Positions 4,400 to 11,250 of a DNA stretch of 11,251 bases are shown in pieces. The position numbers and the translations under genes were made by a program. This stretch comes from BS750m-G28 sp035527235 (GTDB lineage: Archaea > Thermoproteota > Bathyarchaeia > TCS64). A model generated the notes under the pieces. That model searched no databases, had not been told where the DNA came from, and worked only from the letters and a program-made list of their open reading frames with translations. Numbering within the stretch: position 1 is the first letter of the stretch; every line of letters begins with the position of its first letter. The DNA lies in contig DATLAV010000068.1 of NCBI GenBank assembly GCA_035527235.1, forward strand, positions 1 to 11,251, written 5' to 3'.

Positions 4400-5803
4400 T
4401 CATATCAACCTCAACAGTGTCAACGTATAGAACAGGGCCACCAGAGCGGCGGCGCTGGCGACCGTCATTATTAAGCCGTACCTCATCATGTTGCTGCGTT
4501 TCACGATCCCCGTGGCCGAGATAAGGGCCATCCTCCCGGATGCTGAGGGGAGAGAGTAGCCAAAGGTGGTGGCGAGGGTCATTGGGAGGACGAGCTGCAC
4601 AGCGTTAAGGGAGGGGTCCTGGCGGGCGAGGTTGATGAGGATCGGCACGAAGATGGCGGCCATCGTCGTGTTGTTGATGACGTTTGTCAGCAGCGCGGAC
4701 GCGAACACGAGGACGAGGAGGCTGACGATGAAGGGGCTGCCGCTGATCATGGGGTTAATCATCTCGGAGAGCCACGCCGTCGCTCCCGTCCTCGTGAGGG
4801 TCTCCCCCAACGACAGGCCTGCGCCTATTATGAAGACCATCCCCCAGCTCACCCCCTTCACGTCCTCCCAGGCGATGACCCCCCTCAGGGAGAGGAAGGC
4901 AACCGCCGCCATGGAGACCACGGCAGGGGAGAGGACGGTGGGGGGGAGGGAAAGCACTGGCTCGATGGAGGCGCCCAGAATCCAGACCACGGCGGTCACC
5001 CCCAGTGTGAGCAGAACCTCCCACTCGACGAACCTGAGCCCCCCCAGGTCCTCCAACTCCTTCTCCGCCAAGGAGATGTCGATGAACCTCTGCCGGACTT
5101 TGACGAGCCTGAGGAGGAGCCACCACGTGATGGGGAAGACGACAAGGAAGGCGGGAAGACCGTATCGCACCCAGTCGAGGAAGGTCCAGACCTTGATCTC
5201 GGTGAGGAAGCCCGCCGCCACCGCGTTGGACGCCGAGCCCGTGACGGTCACCATACCCCCCAGGCTCGCTGCGTAGGCGATGCCCAAGACTAGGAGGACG
5301 GTGATCTCCTGGGCCGACTCCCGGTCCTTTACCTGATTGGCGATCGTCAGGGCCACGGGTATCAGGACCGCGGCGGTCGCTGTGTTTTCCATCCACATGG
5401 AAAGGAGAGCGGCTATCCCCATCATCCCCAGCAGAATACGGTTCACCGAGCCCCCCGAGGCGACGATGGAGCGGAGGGCGTATCTCCGGGTCACGCCTTG
5501 CTTCCTAAGGGCCTCCGCTAGGAACAGGCTGCCCAGGATGAGGGTGATGATCGGCCGGGAGAAGGTCTCGAAGGCCTGGGTGACGTCAGCCACGCCGAGA
5601 GAAACCAGGGCGACCGAGACCATGAGGCTCGCGAAGGGGAGGGAGACGGGCTGGAGGGCGAAGACCGCCCCCGTGAAGACGAACGCCGCCATCGCTCTCT
5701 TCCCCTCGGGGGTGAGGCCTTGCGGGGTCGGGAGCAGAAGCACGGCGCCCGTGATAAGGAGGACGGCGATGAATCGCCCCGAGAACCGTAGTCTACTCGA
5801 CAT
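4400..5803 (-). CDS. Divergent DASS/SLC13-type anion transporter
   Basis: 467 residues with about 11-12 membrane segments, the normal size of the divalent anion:sodium symporter (SLC13) family. The two repeat halves are visible: MWMENTATAAVLIP (~136-149) with GIAYAASLGGMVTVTGSASN (~174-193) in the first, and NVINNTTMAAIFVP (~374-387) with YSLPSASGRMALI in the second. In characterised DASS proteins both repeats carry a Ser-Asn-Thr motif binding Na+ and carboxylate. Here they read Glu139-Asn-Thr and Asn377-Asn-Thr, and the TPPN-type loops are also changed, so coupling or substrate may differ. Candidate substrates are sulfate, dicarboxylates or another oxyanion; given the sulfur genes upstream, sulfate or sulfonates are a guess. 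ATG 5803 is preceded by TTTATTAT about 30 bases upstream, suggesting a leaderless message. It is probably co-transcribed with the TrkA-N-like gene behind it. Confidence 0.85.
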   Translation of the reverse strand: MSSRLRFSGRFIAVLLITGAVLLLPTPQGLTPEGKRAMAAFVFTGAVFALQPVSLPFASLMVSVALVSLGVADVTQAFETFSRPIITLILGSLFLAEALRKQGVTRRYALRSIVASGGSVNRILLGMMGIAALLSMWMENTATAAVLIPVALTIANQVKDRESAQEITVLLVLGIAYAASLGGMVTVTGSASNAVAAGFLTEIKVWTFLDWVRYGLPAFLVVFPITWWLLLRLVKVRQRFIDISLAEKELEDLGGLRFVEWEVLLTLGVTAVVWILGASIEPVLSLPPTVLSPAVVSMAAVAFLSLRGVIAWEDVKGVSWGMVFIIGAGLSLGETLTRTGATAWLSEMINPMISGSPFIVSLLVLVFASALLTNVINNTTMAAIFVPILINLARQDPSLNAVQLVLPMTLATTFGYSLPSASGRMALISATGIVKRSNMMRYGLIMTVASAAALVALFYTLTLLRLI

Positions 5804-5828
5804 CGCGTATACTCAAAGAAACAGCGGA

Positions 5829-5836
5829 TAATAAAG
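5829..5836 (-). promoter_or_regulatory. TATA-like box of the DASS-type transporter gene
   Basis: TTTATTAT on the minus strand, centred near 5832, predicts a transcript start about three bases before ATG 5803. It lies in the 54-base gap after the hydrolase gene, so the transporter is likely transcribed independently. Confidence 0.5.
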
Positions 5837-5857
5837 AATTGAGGGAGGAGAGGGCCC

Positions 5858-6847
5858 CTAGGGTAGGTTAGAGAGGGGCTTCGGGGGCTTGAGATACCTG
5901 GCGAGGAACCCATAAATCTCAAGCCTGGCTTCCTTAGCGAGCCTTGTGTCGATCCTGTCGAAGATGTGCCCCCCTGGGGCGTCCTCGAAGATCTTGTACT
6001 CGAACTCCTTATCCGCTGCCTTCAGTGCCTTGATGAGATGCTCCACCTCCAGGACGTTGACGTCCTCGTCGATGGTGTTCGTGTGGATGAGGAGGGGCGT
6101 CTCCAACTTCTCAGCGTTCCAGGCCGGCGACCGCCGCCTGTATTCGTTGACGTCCTCATACGCCGACTTCCCGATGTGGTAGTCGGCTGAGTACATGTCC
6201 CGGTACCTCTGGGTCTTGTAGCCCATCCGAGCCACCAAGTCGCTCACGGGGACCCCAGCGAAGGCGGCCTGGTAGGCGCCGGGGTGCTCGAAGATGTTGA
6301 GGAGGGCGTGGAGGCCGCCGTGGCTCCAGCCCATGATGCCGACGCGGTCGGGGTCGACGAGCTGGCTGTTCTCCACCATCCAGTTCCGGGCGGCGTAGCT
6401 GTCCTCCACCTCGAGGCCGCCATAGTCGATGAGCTTGTAGAGCCTCTCGCCGTAGCCAGTGCTCCCCCTGTACTCGGGGGCGATCACCAGGTATCCCTGG
6501 CTCAACAGCTCCCCTATGATGTGGGCGTAAGAGGAGACCATGCTCGAGTGGACGCCGCCGTGGGGGAAGACGAGCAGGGGATATCTCTTGCCTTCCTCAA
6601 CGTCCCTTGGGGTGAACGTGTATGACCAGAAGACCACGGGGTTGCCCGCTCCCTGGGCCATCGGGTTCGGTATCTTTGAGGGCGGGGGCCCCGTCATCCT
6701 CACCTTGTCGATCTTGGCCACCTCCCCCAGCCTGTGGTACCAGAGGACGTCGTCGACTGACTTCTGGAGGCTGTACATGCCATGCATCAGCATGTCCCTC
6801 TGGGCCTTGAGCTCCTTGAGGACATCCTGAATATCTGGGTCAGACAT
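5858..6847 (-). CDS. Single-domain S9-type alpha/beta hydrolase (prolyl oligopeptidase-like)
   Basis: 329 residues. The alpha/beta hydrolase catalytic set is complete: oxyanion motif FPHGG (94-98), nucleophile elbow GWSHGG with Ser175, acid at Asp260 in NTIDEDVNV, and His294 in APGGHIFD. The APEYRGSTGYGE stretch (~123-134) is the classic S9 peptidase signature, close to the acylaminoacyl-peptidase/DPP-IV catalytic domain. The beta-propeller that restricts substrates in full-length S9 peptidases is absent. Instead there is a ~45-residue helical N-terminus (IQDVLKELKAQRDMLMHGMY) that may form a short coiled coil. No signal peptide is seen, so it is probably a cytoplasmic peptidase or esterase for short peptides or esters. 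ATG 6847 has a TATA-like box ~30 bases upstream. It sits between transporter genes with no visible functional link; substrate unknown. Confidence 0.87.
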   Translation of the reverse strand: MSDPDIQDVLKELKAQRDMLMHGMYSLQKSVDDVLWYHRLGEVAKIDKVRMTGPPPSKIPNPMAQGAGNPVVFWSYTFTPRDVEEGKRYPLLVFPHGGVHSSMVSSYAHIIGELLSQGYLVIAPEYRGSTGYGERLYKLIDYGGLEVEDSYAARNWMVENSQLVDPDRVGIMGWSHGGLHALLNIFEHPGAYQAAFAGVPVSDLVARMGYKTQRYRDMYSADYHIGKSAYEDVNEYRRRSPAWNAEKLETPLLIHTNTIDEDVNVLEVEHLIKALKAADKEFEYKIFEDAPGGHIFDRIDTRLAKEARLEIYGFLARYLKPPKPLSNLP

Positions 6848-6872
6848 ATCAGTGGGAGAGTAGTCAACCTCA

Positions 6873-6882
6873 GGATAAAGCT
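6873..6882 (-). promoter_or_regulatory. TATA-like box of the S9-type hydrolase gene
   Basis: AGCTTTATCC on the minus strand, centred near 6877, predicts transcription from about 6851, just before ATG 6847. It lies in the 50-base gap after the Na+/H+ antiporter gene. Confidence 0.45.
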
Positions 6883-6897
6883 TGAGATCGACCTCGG

Positions 6898-8133
6898 TCA
6901 GTCGTCGTCCCTGACGCCCGCGGCGGGAATGACCCTCTGAGCTGTAAGACCAATCCTGCGGACGACCCCGGGCATGGTGAGCCCCTGGATCAGGTTGCTC
7001 GCGAGGACGACGCCGAAGGTGAGGGCAATCATCACCTCGCCGTGGGGCAGGGAGAGCCCACCGACGCCCAGGACGAGGACCACGGAGACTGCTCCCCTCA
7101 GGCCACTCCAGAAGATGCCTTGGCGCCAGTTCCTCGGGATCTTCTTGCCACTCGTTCTCTCGACGATCTCGGCTATCGCGACAACCATTACGTATCTAGC
7201 GATGAGGATAAAGAAGGTGAGGGCAGTTATTGGCCCCAGGTACCTCTGGAGGACGGAGGGGTCCAGGTTCAGACCTATGAAGATGAACGCGATGCTGGAG
7301 GCCGTGAAGCCCACGAACTCCCAGATGGCGTCCAACATCTCCCTAGAGCCCTCGGTGAGGCCCCCGTAGTTCCGGCATCGGTAGTTGATGATGAGCCCCG
7401 CCAGCACAGTGGTGATGACGCCGCTCGCCCCGAGCTCCTCGGAGAACCGGGAGACGCCGAAGGCCACGATGAAGGAGATGAGGACCTCCGCGAACTTGTC
7501 GTCCGTCCAGCAGAAGAGGAGGTGGACGACGTATCCGGCGGCCATCCCGAGGATGCAGCCCCCGACCACCTTGACGAGGGACATGCTTGCGATGTCAAGG
7601 GAGGTCATGGAGCCGCTCGCCACCAGGGTCACGAGGAGGGTGTAGATCACGATGGCGACGCCGTCGTTGAAGAGGGACTCCCCAGCCACCAGAAGCTGGA
7701 ACCTCTTGATGACGCCGAGGCTCCGGAAGGTGCTGATGACCGCGACGGGGTCCGTGGGGGAGATGATGACGCCAAGCAGGAAGGCCTCAACGATCTCGAA
7801 CCCCATCACGTACCGCGCGAAGGCAGCCACAGCGACCACCATGATCAGCGTGCCGACGACGGCGTAGTTGAGGATGGTGTCCGAGTCATCTATGAGGCCA
7901 TCGATGTCCAGGTGCAGCGTCTCCTGGAAGATGATGGGGGGCAGGAGGAGGGTGACGAAGATCTCGGGTCCAAGGTTGAGGATGGGGAACTCCGGGGTCA
8001 ACGTCGCGAAAAGCCCGGCGAAGATCAGCGCAATTGTAGATGGGAAGCGGAAGCGCCTCGCGGCGAGTGTGATGACCGTGACTATGATGAGGATGTTGAA
8101 GAAGGCGTCGAACTGGGTGAATGCCTCGGACAT
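6898..8133 (-). CDS. CPA1 family Na+/H+ antiporter (NhaP-like)
   Basis: 411 residues with about 12-13 membrane segments and a very short hydrophilic tail. Family landmarks are in order: LLLPPIIFQETLHLD (~62-76), ISPTDPVAV (~124-132) forming the unwound helix of the ion site, GESLFNDGVAIVI (~151-163) with the Asn156-Asp157 pair of electroneutral CPA1 antiporters, and FWSGLRGAVS (~341-350). The ESLFND form points to NhaP/NHE-type 1:1 Na+/H+ exchange rather than electrogenic NapA/NhaA. It would expel Na+ (or K+) in exchange for protons and could restore the gradient used by the SSS and DASS symporters nearby. No RCK or USP domain is fused to the C-terminus. The start at ATG 8133 has a purine-rich GGAAAGGA-type leader and a TATA-like box at 8173-8182. 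Confidence 0.9.
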   Translation of the reverse strand: MSEAFTQFDAFFNILIIVTVITLAARRFRFPSTIALIFAGLFATLTPEFPILNLGPEIFVTLLLPPIIFQETLHLDIDGLIDDSDTILNYAVVGTLIMVVAVAAFARYVMGFEIVEAFLLGVIISPTDPVAVISTFRSLGVIKRFQLLVAGESLFNDGVAIVIYTLLVTLVASGSMTSLDIASMSLVKVVGGCILGMAAGYVVHLLFCWTDDKFAEVLISFIVAFGVSRFSEELGASGVITTVLAGLIINYRCRNYGGLTEGSREMLDAIWEFVGFTASSIAFIFIGLNLDPSVLQRYLGPITALTFFILIARYVMVVAIAEIVERTSGKKIPRNWRQGIFWSGLRGAVSVVLVLGVGGLSLPHGEVMIALTFGVVLASNLIQGLTMPGVVRRIGLTAQRVIPAAGVRDDD

Positions 8134-8172
8134 CTCTTCCTTTCCTTTTGCAAATTGATTTTAGTAGTCTGT

Positions 8173-8182
8173 TTTAAATATT
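8173..8182 (-). promoter_or_regulatory. TATA-like box of the Na+/H+ antiporter gene
   Basis: ATATTTAAAA on the minus strand, centred near 8177, predicts transcription from about 8151. The resulting ~18-base leader carries AAAGGAAAGGAAG before ATG 8133, which can act as a Shine-Dalgarno sequence. Confidence 0.55.
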
Positions 8183-8243
8183 ATCCAGTTTAACGCGGAC
8201 AGGAACTGAAAAAATGGCTTCTACACCCGGATATTAGCGTTGA

Positions 8244-8265
8244 ACGGAAAAACCCTTTTTTCCGT
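8244..8265 (-). terminator. Perfect 9-bp hairpin downstream of the ArsB/NhaD-like gene
   Basis: ACGGAAAAA (8244-8252) pairs perfectly with TTTTTCCGT (8257-8265) around a 4-base loop. It lies 60 bases after the stop of the ArsB/NhaD-like gene in the 192-base gap before the antiporter gene. On the minus strand it contains a five-T run. It is a likely end signal for the coiled-coil/transporter message, though the T run is inside the stem and not after it as in bacterial terminators. Confidence 0.45.
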
Positions 8266-8281
8266 GATATTCACCATCATC

Positions 8282-8300
8282 ACCCTTCCCCCTCAAGGGT
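8282..8300 (-). repeat. Inverted repeat ACCCTT-N7-AAGGGT after the ArsB/NhaD-like gene
   Basis: A 6-bp stem with a C-rich (G-rich on the transcribed strand) 7-base loop starts 25 bases after the stop codon. Together with the 9-bp hairpin further on it makes a two-hairpin 3' region. The rest of 8134-8325 holds only the antiporter leader and promoter; I see no small gene there. Confidence 0.3.
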
Positions 8301-8325
8301 TCCTAAACAGGATTTCACGGGATGT

Positions 8326-9630
8326 TCAAGTAGCGAGGACCCCAAACTTGACGTAGAAGTAGACCATCGATATGAGGAAGTAAACCATAGTCAGCCCGAA
8401 TCCCATCTTCAGGAAGGTGTTGAAGGAGATGGGGTAACCCTCCTGCTCGGAGATGCCGATCGTGATGACACCGCTCGGGGAGCCGATGGGAGTCATGCTC
8501 CCCCCGAGGTTGGCGCCCACTACCAGCCCCCACCATAAGATGCCCCACGACTCGTCGACGACCATGTCCTTGACGACGGGAGCCAACGAGGTCGAGAGAG
8601 GTATGTTGTCGACGATCGAGGACACGATGCCTGAAAGCCACATCATAGAGACCGTCGCCCCCATGGGCGTGCGCCCGATGACGTTGGACAGGTACTGGGA
8701 GAGCACGTCGATTATCCCTATCTTCCCGAGGCCGTTGATCATGACGAAGAGGCACGCCATGAAAATGATGGTAGACCAGTCGATCTCCCTGAAGATGACG
8801 GATGGGTCCTTGGACTGGAGCATCACCATCAGGAAGCCCCCTGAGAGGGCGACGAAGGCGGGCGAGAGGTTGAAGCTCTCGTACGAGACGAACCCGACGA
8901 TCGTGAGAAGGAGAACAAGGGCGGCGGAGACCATGCCAAAGTTCAGCTTGGTAACCTTCAGGCCGCTTACCTCGATGGCGCGCTCTATCCACTCGCCGAA
9001 CTCCAGGTCCCTGAACTCCGCCTCGGGTTCGGGGGTGAAGTCCTTCTTGAACATCCTCACGAAGATCAGCACCGTGACGACATAGAGGATCACCCCAAGG
9101 GGCAGCATGTTGACGACGAAGTCCATGAAGGAGAGGCCAGCCTCGAGGCCGATGATGATGTTGGGTATCGACCCCATCCAGAGGGTCATCCCACCGACGT
9201 TGATGACGACCGCCTGGAAGATGAGAAGAGTCTGGGGCCTGATCTTCAGGCTCCTCGCCATGGTTATCGTGATGCTCGCCATGATAAGCATCGCACCAAT
9301 ATTGCTGACGAAGACGGCGAGCAGGACCGTGAAGGTGAGGAGGATGACGGCGAACGCCGTCGGGCTCTTCGAGTTCCTCATTATCTGGACGGCGAGAAGC
9401 TGGAACAGGCCCGACCTCTCAGCACCCCTAACAAGAAGGAAGAGGCCGAAGATGACGGCGAGGATCTCGAGGTCGATGAAGTGGAGGAACTCTTCAGGGC
9501 TGACCGCACCGATAAAGACGAAAATAAACGCTCCGAGGACCGCCGCGTGGGTTCTATGGATCGCCTCAACGGCTATAAGTATAAATGTGACAATAAACAC
9601 GAGGGCGGCTAGGCCCTGGATTAATGTCAT
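8326..9630 (-). CDS. ArsB/NhaD-like ion transporter (P-protein/SLC13 superfamily)
   Basis: 434 residues with about 11-12 membrane segments in two halves joined by an acidic cytoplasmic loop (~195-222). Landmarks are VFVSNIGAMLIMASITITMA (~106-125), NVGGMTLWMGSIPNIIIG (~144-161), SSIVDNIPLSTSLAPV (~337-352) with the Asp341-Asn342 pair, and GANLGGSMTPIGSPSGVI (~372-389). This layout is that of the ion transporter superfamily group holding ArsB, NhaD and the human P protein. Related proteins export arsenite or exchange Na+/H+, and others move citrate or silicate. No arsR, arsA or arsC is nearby, so an arsenite role is not supported here. The start ATG 9630 overlaps the stop of the preceding coiled-coil gene as ATGA, so the two are translated together. 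Substrate and direction are unknown. Confidence 0.85.
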   Translation of the reverse strand: MTLIQGLAALVFIVTFILIAVEAIHRTHAAVLGAFIFVFIGAVSPEEFLHFIDLEILAVIFGLFLLVRGAERSGLFQLLAVQIMRNSKSPTAFAVILLTFTVLLAVFVSNIGAMLIMASITITMARSLKIRPQTLLIFQAVVINVGGMTLWMGSIPNIIIGLEAGLSFMDFVVNMLPLGVILYVVTVLIFVRMFKKDFTPEPEAEFRDLEFGEWIERAIEVSGLKVTKLNFGMVSAALVLLLTIVGFVSYESFNLSPAFVALSGGFLMVMLQSKDPSVIFREIDWSTIIFMACLFVMINGLGKIGIIDVLSQYLSNVIGRTPMGATVSMMWLSGIVSSIVDNIPLSTSLAPVVKDMVVDESWGILWWGLVVGANLGGSMTPIGSPSGVITIGISEQEGYPISFNTFLKMGFGLTMVYFLISMVYFYVKFGVLAT

Positions 9631-9962
9631 ATCTCAGCATTCTCAACAGTCTCTTCCTGTTCAGGGCGCATGGTACCCGTGAGCCTCTTGTATTCTGACA
9701 TGAGCTGGTCTAGGGTGTACTTCCTCAACTTGACTACTAGTCCGAACCGGTTGCTGAGGTCCTCTTCCAGCTTCTCGATTCGTAGGGAGAACTCCCCGAA
9801 CCGGGCCTGTACCTGCTCCAGCTGGACGCCGAGCGCATCCATTTGCTCCTTGAGCTCCCTGTTCTCCTGCCTCATGGAGTTCCTGAGCCGCTTCTCAAGT
9901 TCGATTAGCTGGGTCTCCAGTTCGTCCGTGGCGATCGTCCTTATCTGCTCTTCAATGCTCAT
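9627..9962 (-). CDS. Small coiled-coil protein coupled to the ArsB/NhaD-like transporter
   Basis: 111 residues of unknown family. Residues ~5-75 are strongly helical and charged, with heptad-like spacing of Leu, Ile, Val and Phe (for example LETQLIELEKRL, MDALGVQLEQVQARF, SLRIEKLEEDL). This predicts a coiled coil and probably an oligomer. Residues ~75-96 (VVKLRKYTLDQLMSEYKRLT) are basic, and the tail is acidic. There is no membrane segment, signal peptide or metal motif. ATG 9962 has a GGATGGAG-type leader and a TATA-like box ~40 bases upstream. Its stop overlaps the transporter start (ATGA), so it is expressed in step with it and is a candidate cytoplasmic partner or assembly factor. That role is inference; a nucleoid or scaffolding protein would look similar. 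Confidence 0.72.
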   Translation of the reverse strand: MSIEEQIRTIATDELETQLIELEKRLRNSMRQENRELKEQMDALGVQLEQVQARFGEFSLRIEKLEEDLSNRFGLVVKLRKYTLDQLMSEYKRLTGTMRPEQEETVENAEI

Positions 9963-9989
9963 TGAGTCTCCATCCTTACTTCATCAAAA

Positions 9990-10077
9990 GGATTACTACT
10001 TAATTATTCAATCTTTTCATTCACAGTTTATCCAGCGTTGACTCCGTCGCCTTAAAATGATTGTGGGCTAGTAATCC
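9990..10077. repeat. 9-bp inverted repeat spanning the promoter region of the coiled-coil gene
   Basis: GGATTACTA (9990-9998) and TAGTAATCC (10069-10077) are exact inverses 70 bases apart. One copy lies just downstream of the TATA-like box (10000-10008), the other three bases after the stop of the phosphodiesterase gene. They could be paired sites for a dimeric regulator or a long-loop RNA stem. Confidence 0.3.
10000..10008 (-). promoter_or_regulatory. TATA-like box of the coiled-coil/transporter operon
   Basis: AATAATTAA on the minus strand, centred near 10004, predicts transcription from about 9978. The short leader would contain GGATGGAG before ATG 9962. The 118-base gap 9963-10080 holds this promoter and the inverted repeat, and no further gene. 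Confidence 0.5.
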
Positions 10078-10080
10078 GCC

Positions 10081-11250
10081 TTATGATATGTAGCCCAGCT
10101 TTCTGAGGCGAGCCTCGATCAGCGCCTTCTCCTCGTCGTCGAGCCCGGACTCCTCGTCCTTTTCATGGAGGGGGACGTCCAGGGACTCCCTCTTCGGGAA
10201 GGGGACATCTCCCGTGAACAACTCGTCGATCACCCTCCCGTCCATGTCGTCCTGGGGAGATATGCCGTAGATGTGGAGGACCGTCGGGGTCACGTCGACG
10301 ATCGACGCCTTCTCGACCTTGAAACCCTTTTTGATGCCCGGCCCCCTGGCGATGAAGACGCCGTCCCTCGTGTGAGTGCCCTTCCACCCAGAGAGCGGTG
10401 CGCCCATCGCGTAGAGCCTTCCCTCGCCGACCTTCGCGTCCACCTCACACCGGCCCTCGTCGAGGAGGAAAACGATGTCTGGGGCGTCTTCGAGGTGGGG
10501 TCCAGAGTAGACGTCCTCGGCCTTGTAGACCTCGACAATAGGGCGCTCCCCCTTCCAGGGCTTGGGCAGCTTCCGAAGATCCTCGATGATGGAATCCCTC
10601 AGCTCCGCCCTCTCCTTCTCCGGGACGCACCCGTTCTTCATACGCCCCTCCACGTTGAGGTATATCTGGCCAAAGTGGGGGGTGTGGACGCAGCTGAAGG
10701 CCTTGGTCTTCTCCCAGTTGACCCTACTCTCCAGGTGGATGTTGGACAGGTACTGGTAGGTGTACTTGGAAAGCCTCTCTATCCCGACGTACTTGTACAG
10801 GAACGAGGCGATGGGCCTGAAGAGCTTCCTCTTCCCGAGGAAGTGATAGAAGCTCTCAACGAACCTGCCGATCTTCACGAACCCTCTCTTGAAGGCGTCC
10901 CTCTTCACCTTGAGGAATCCCTTCCTGTTGAGCCACTCGTTGACGAAGAAGGTCCTCTCCAACGTGCTGAACCCGTGATCCGAGACCACGAAGACGGTGG
11001 TATCCTCCCCGAAGAGCTCAAGGATGTTCCCGATGAAGCCGTCGAGGGCCTCCCAGTAGGACTCCACGACCTCCCTCCTGTCCCAGAGGACGTGGTGAAG
11101 CCGGTCGGTGCTCGTAAAGACGATCATGTTGAACTCGCAGGGGATGTGGCCGATGAGGTACTCGGCTGCCATCTGCCTCTTCTCGGAGACGGTGTAGATG
11201 TCCTTGATGAATTCCCCCTCGTCGAGGTACTGCCAGTTGCTCACGTCTAT
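10081..11250 (-). CDS. Alkaline-phosphatase-superfamily phosphodiesterase (type I PDE/NPP-like), N-terminus outside window
   Basis: About 389 C-terminal residues ending at TAA 10083-10081. The frame is open to the right edge, and the GTG at 11244 is internal. Metal-site motifs of the type I phosphodiesterase/nucleotide pyrophosphatase family are present: STDRLHHVLWD (Asp codon ~11106), VVSDHGFS (codons ~10990-10970), and GWKGTHTRDGVFIARGPG (near 10390-10340). The closing VTPTVLHIYGISPQDDMDGRV is typical of archaeal members. The first metal Asp and the nucleophilic Thr/Ser would lie beyond the window. Between SDHG and GTH is a long basic and aromatic insert (GFLKVKRDAFKRGFVKIGRF onward), probably the cap that sets substrate choice. 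The C-terminal ~40 residues are highly charged. It would hydrolyse phosphodiesters or pyrophosphates, perhaps lipid- or sugar-linked; archaeal paralogues are largely uncharacterised. Confidence 0.85.
   Translation of the reverse strand: MDVSNWQYLDEGEFIKDIYTVSEKRQMAAEYLIGHIPCEFNMIVFTSTDRLHHVLWDRREVVESYWEALDGFIGNILELFGEDTTVFVVSDHGFSTLERTFFVNEWLNRKGFLKVKRDAFKRGFVKIGRFVESFYHFLGKRKLFRPIASFLYKYVGIERLSKYTYQYLSNIHLESRVNWEKTKAFSCVHTPHFGQIYLNVEGRMKNGCVPEKERAELRDSIIEDLRKLPKPWKGERPIVEVYKAEDVYSGPHLEDAPDIVFLLDEGRCEVDAKVGEGRLYAMGAPLSGWKGTHTRDGVFIARGPGIKKGFKVEKASIVDVTPTVLHIYGISPQDDMDGRVIDELFTGDVPFPKRESLDVPLHEKDEESGLDDEEKALIEARLRKLGYIS

Noticed and set aside
4566..5276. 236-residue plus-strand open frame opposite the DASS-type gene
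   Set aside because: It is antisense to a well-supported transporter, has no promoter or ribosome binding site, and its Thr/Arg/Met-rich sequence resembles no protein family.
7042..8193. 383-residue plus-strand open frame opposite the Na+/H+ antiporter
   Set aside because: Its translation is dominated by Asp, Glu, Gly and His repeats, the pattern expected from reading the antisense of a G+C-rich membrane-protein gene. The opposite strand has a clear CPA1 protein.
8326..9630. Arsenic resistance operon
   Set aside because: The transporter is only ArsB-like at superfamily level, and no arsR, arsA, arsC or arsM is present. Two nearby genes encode Na+-linked transport instead.
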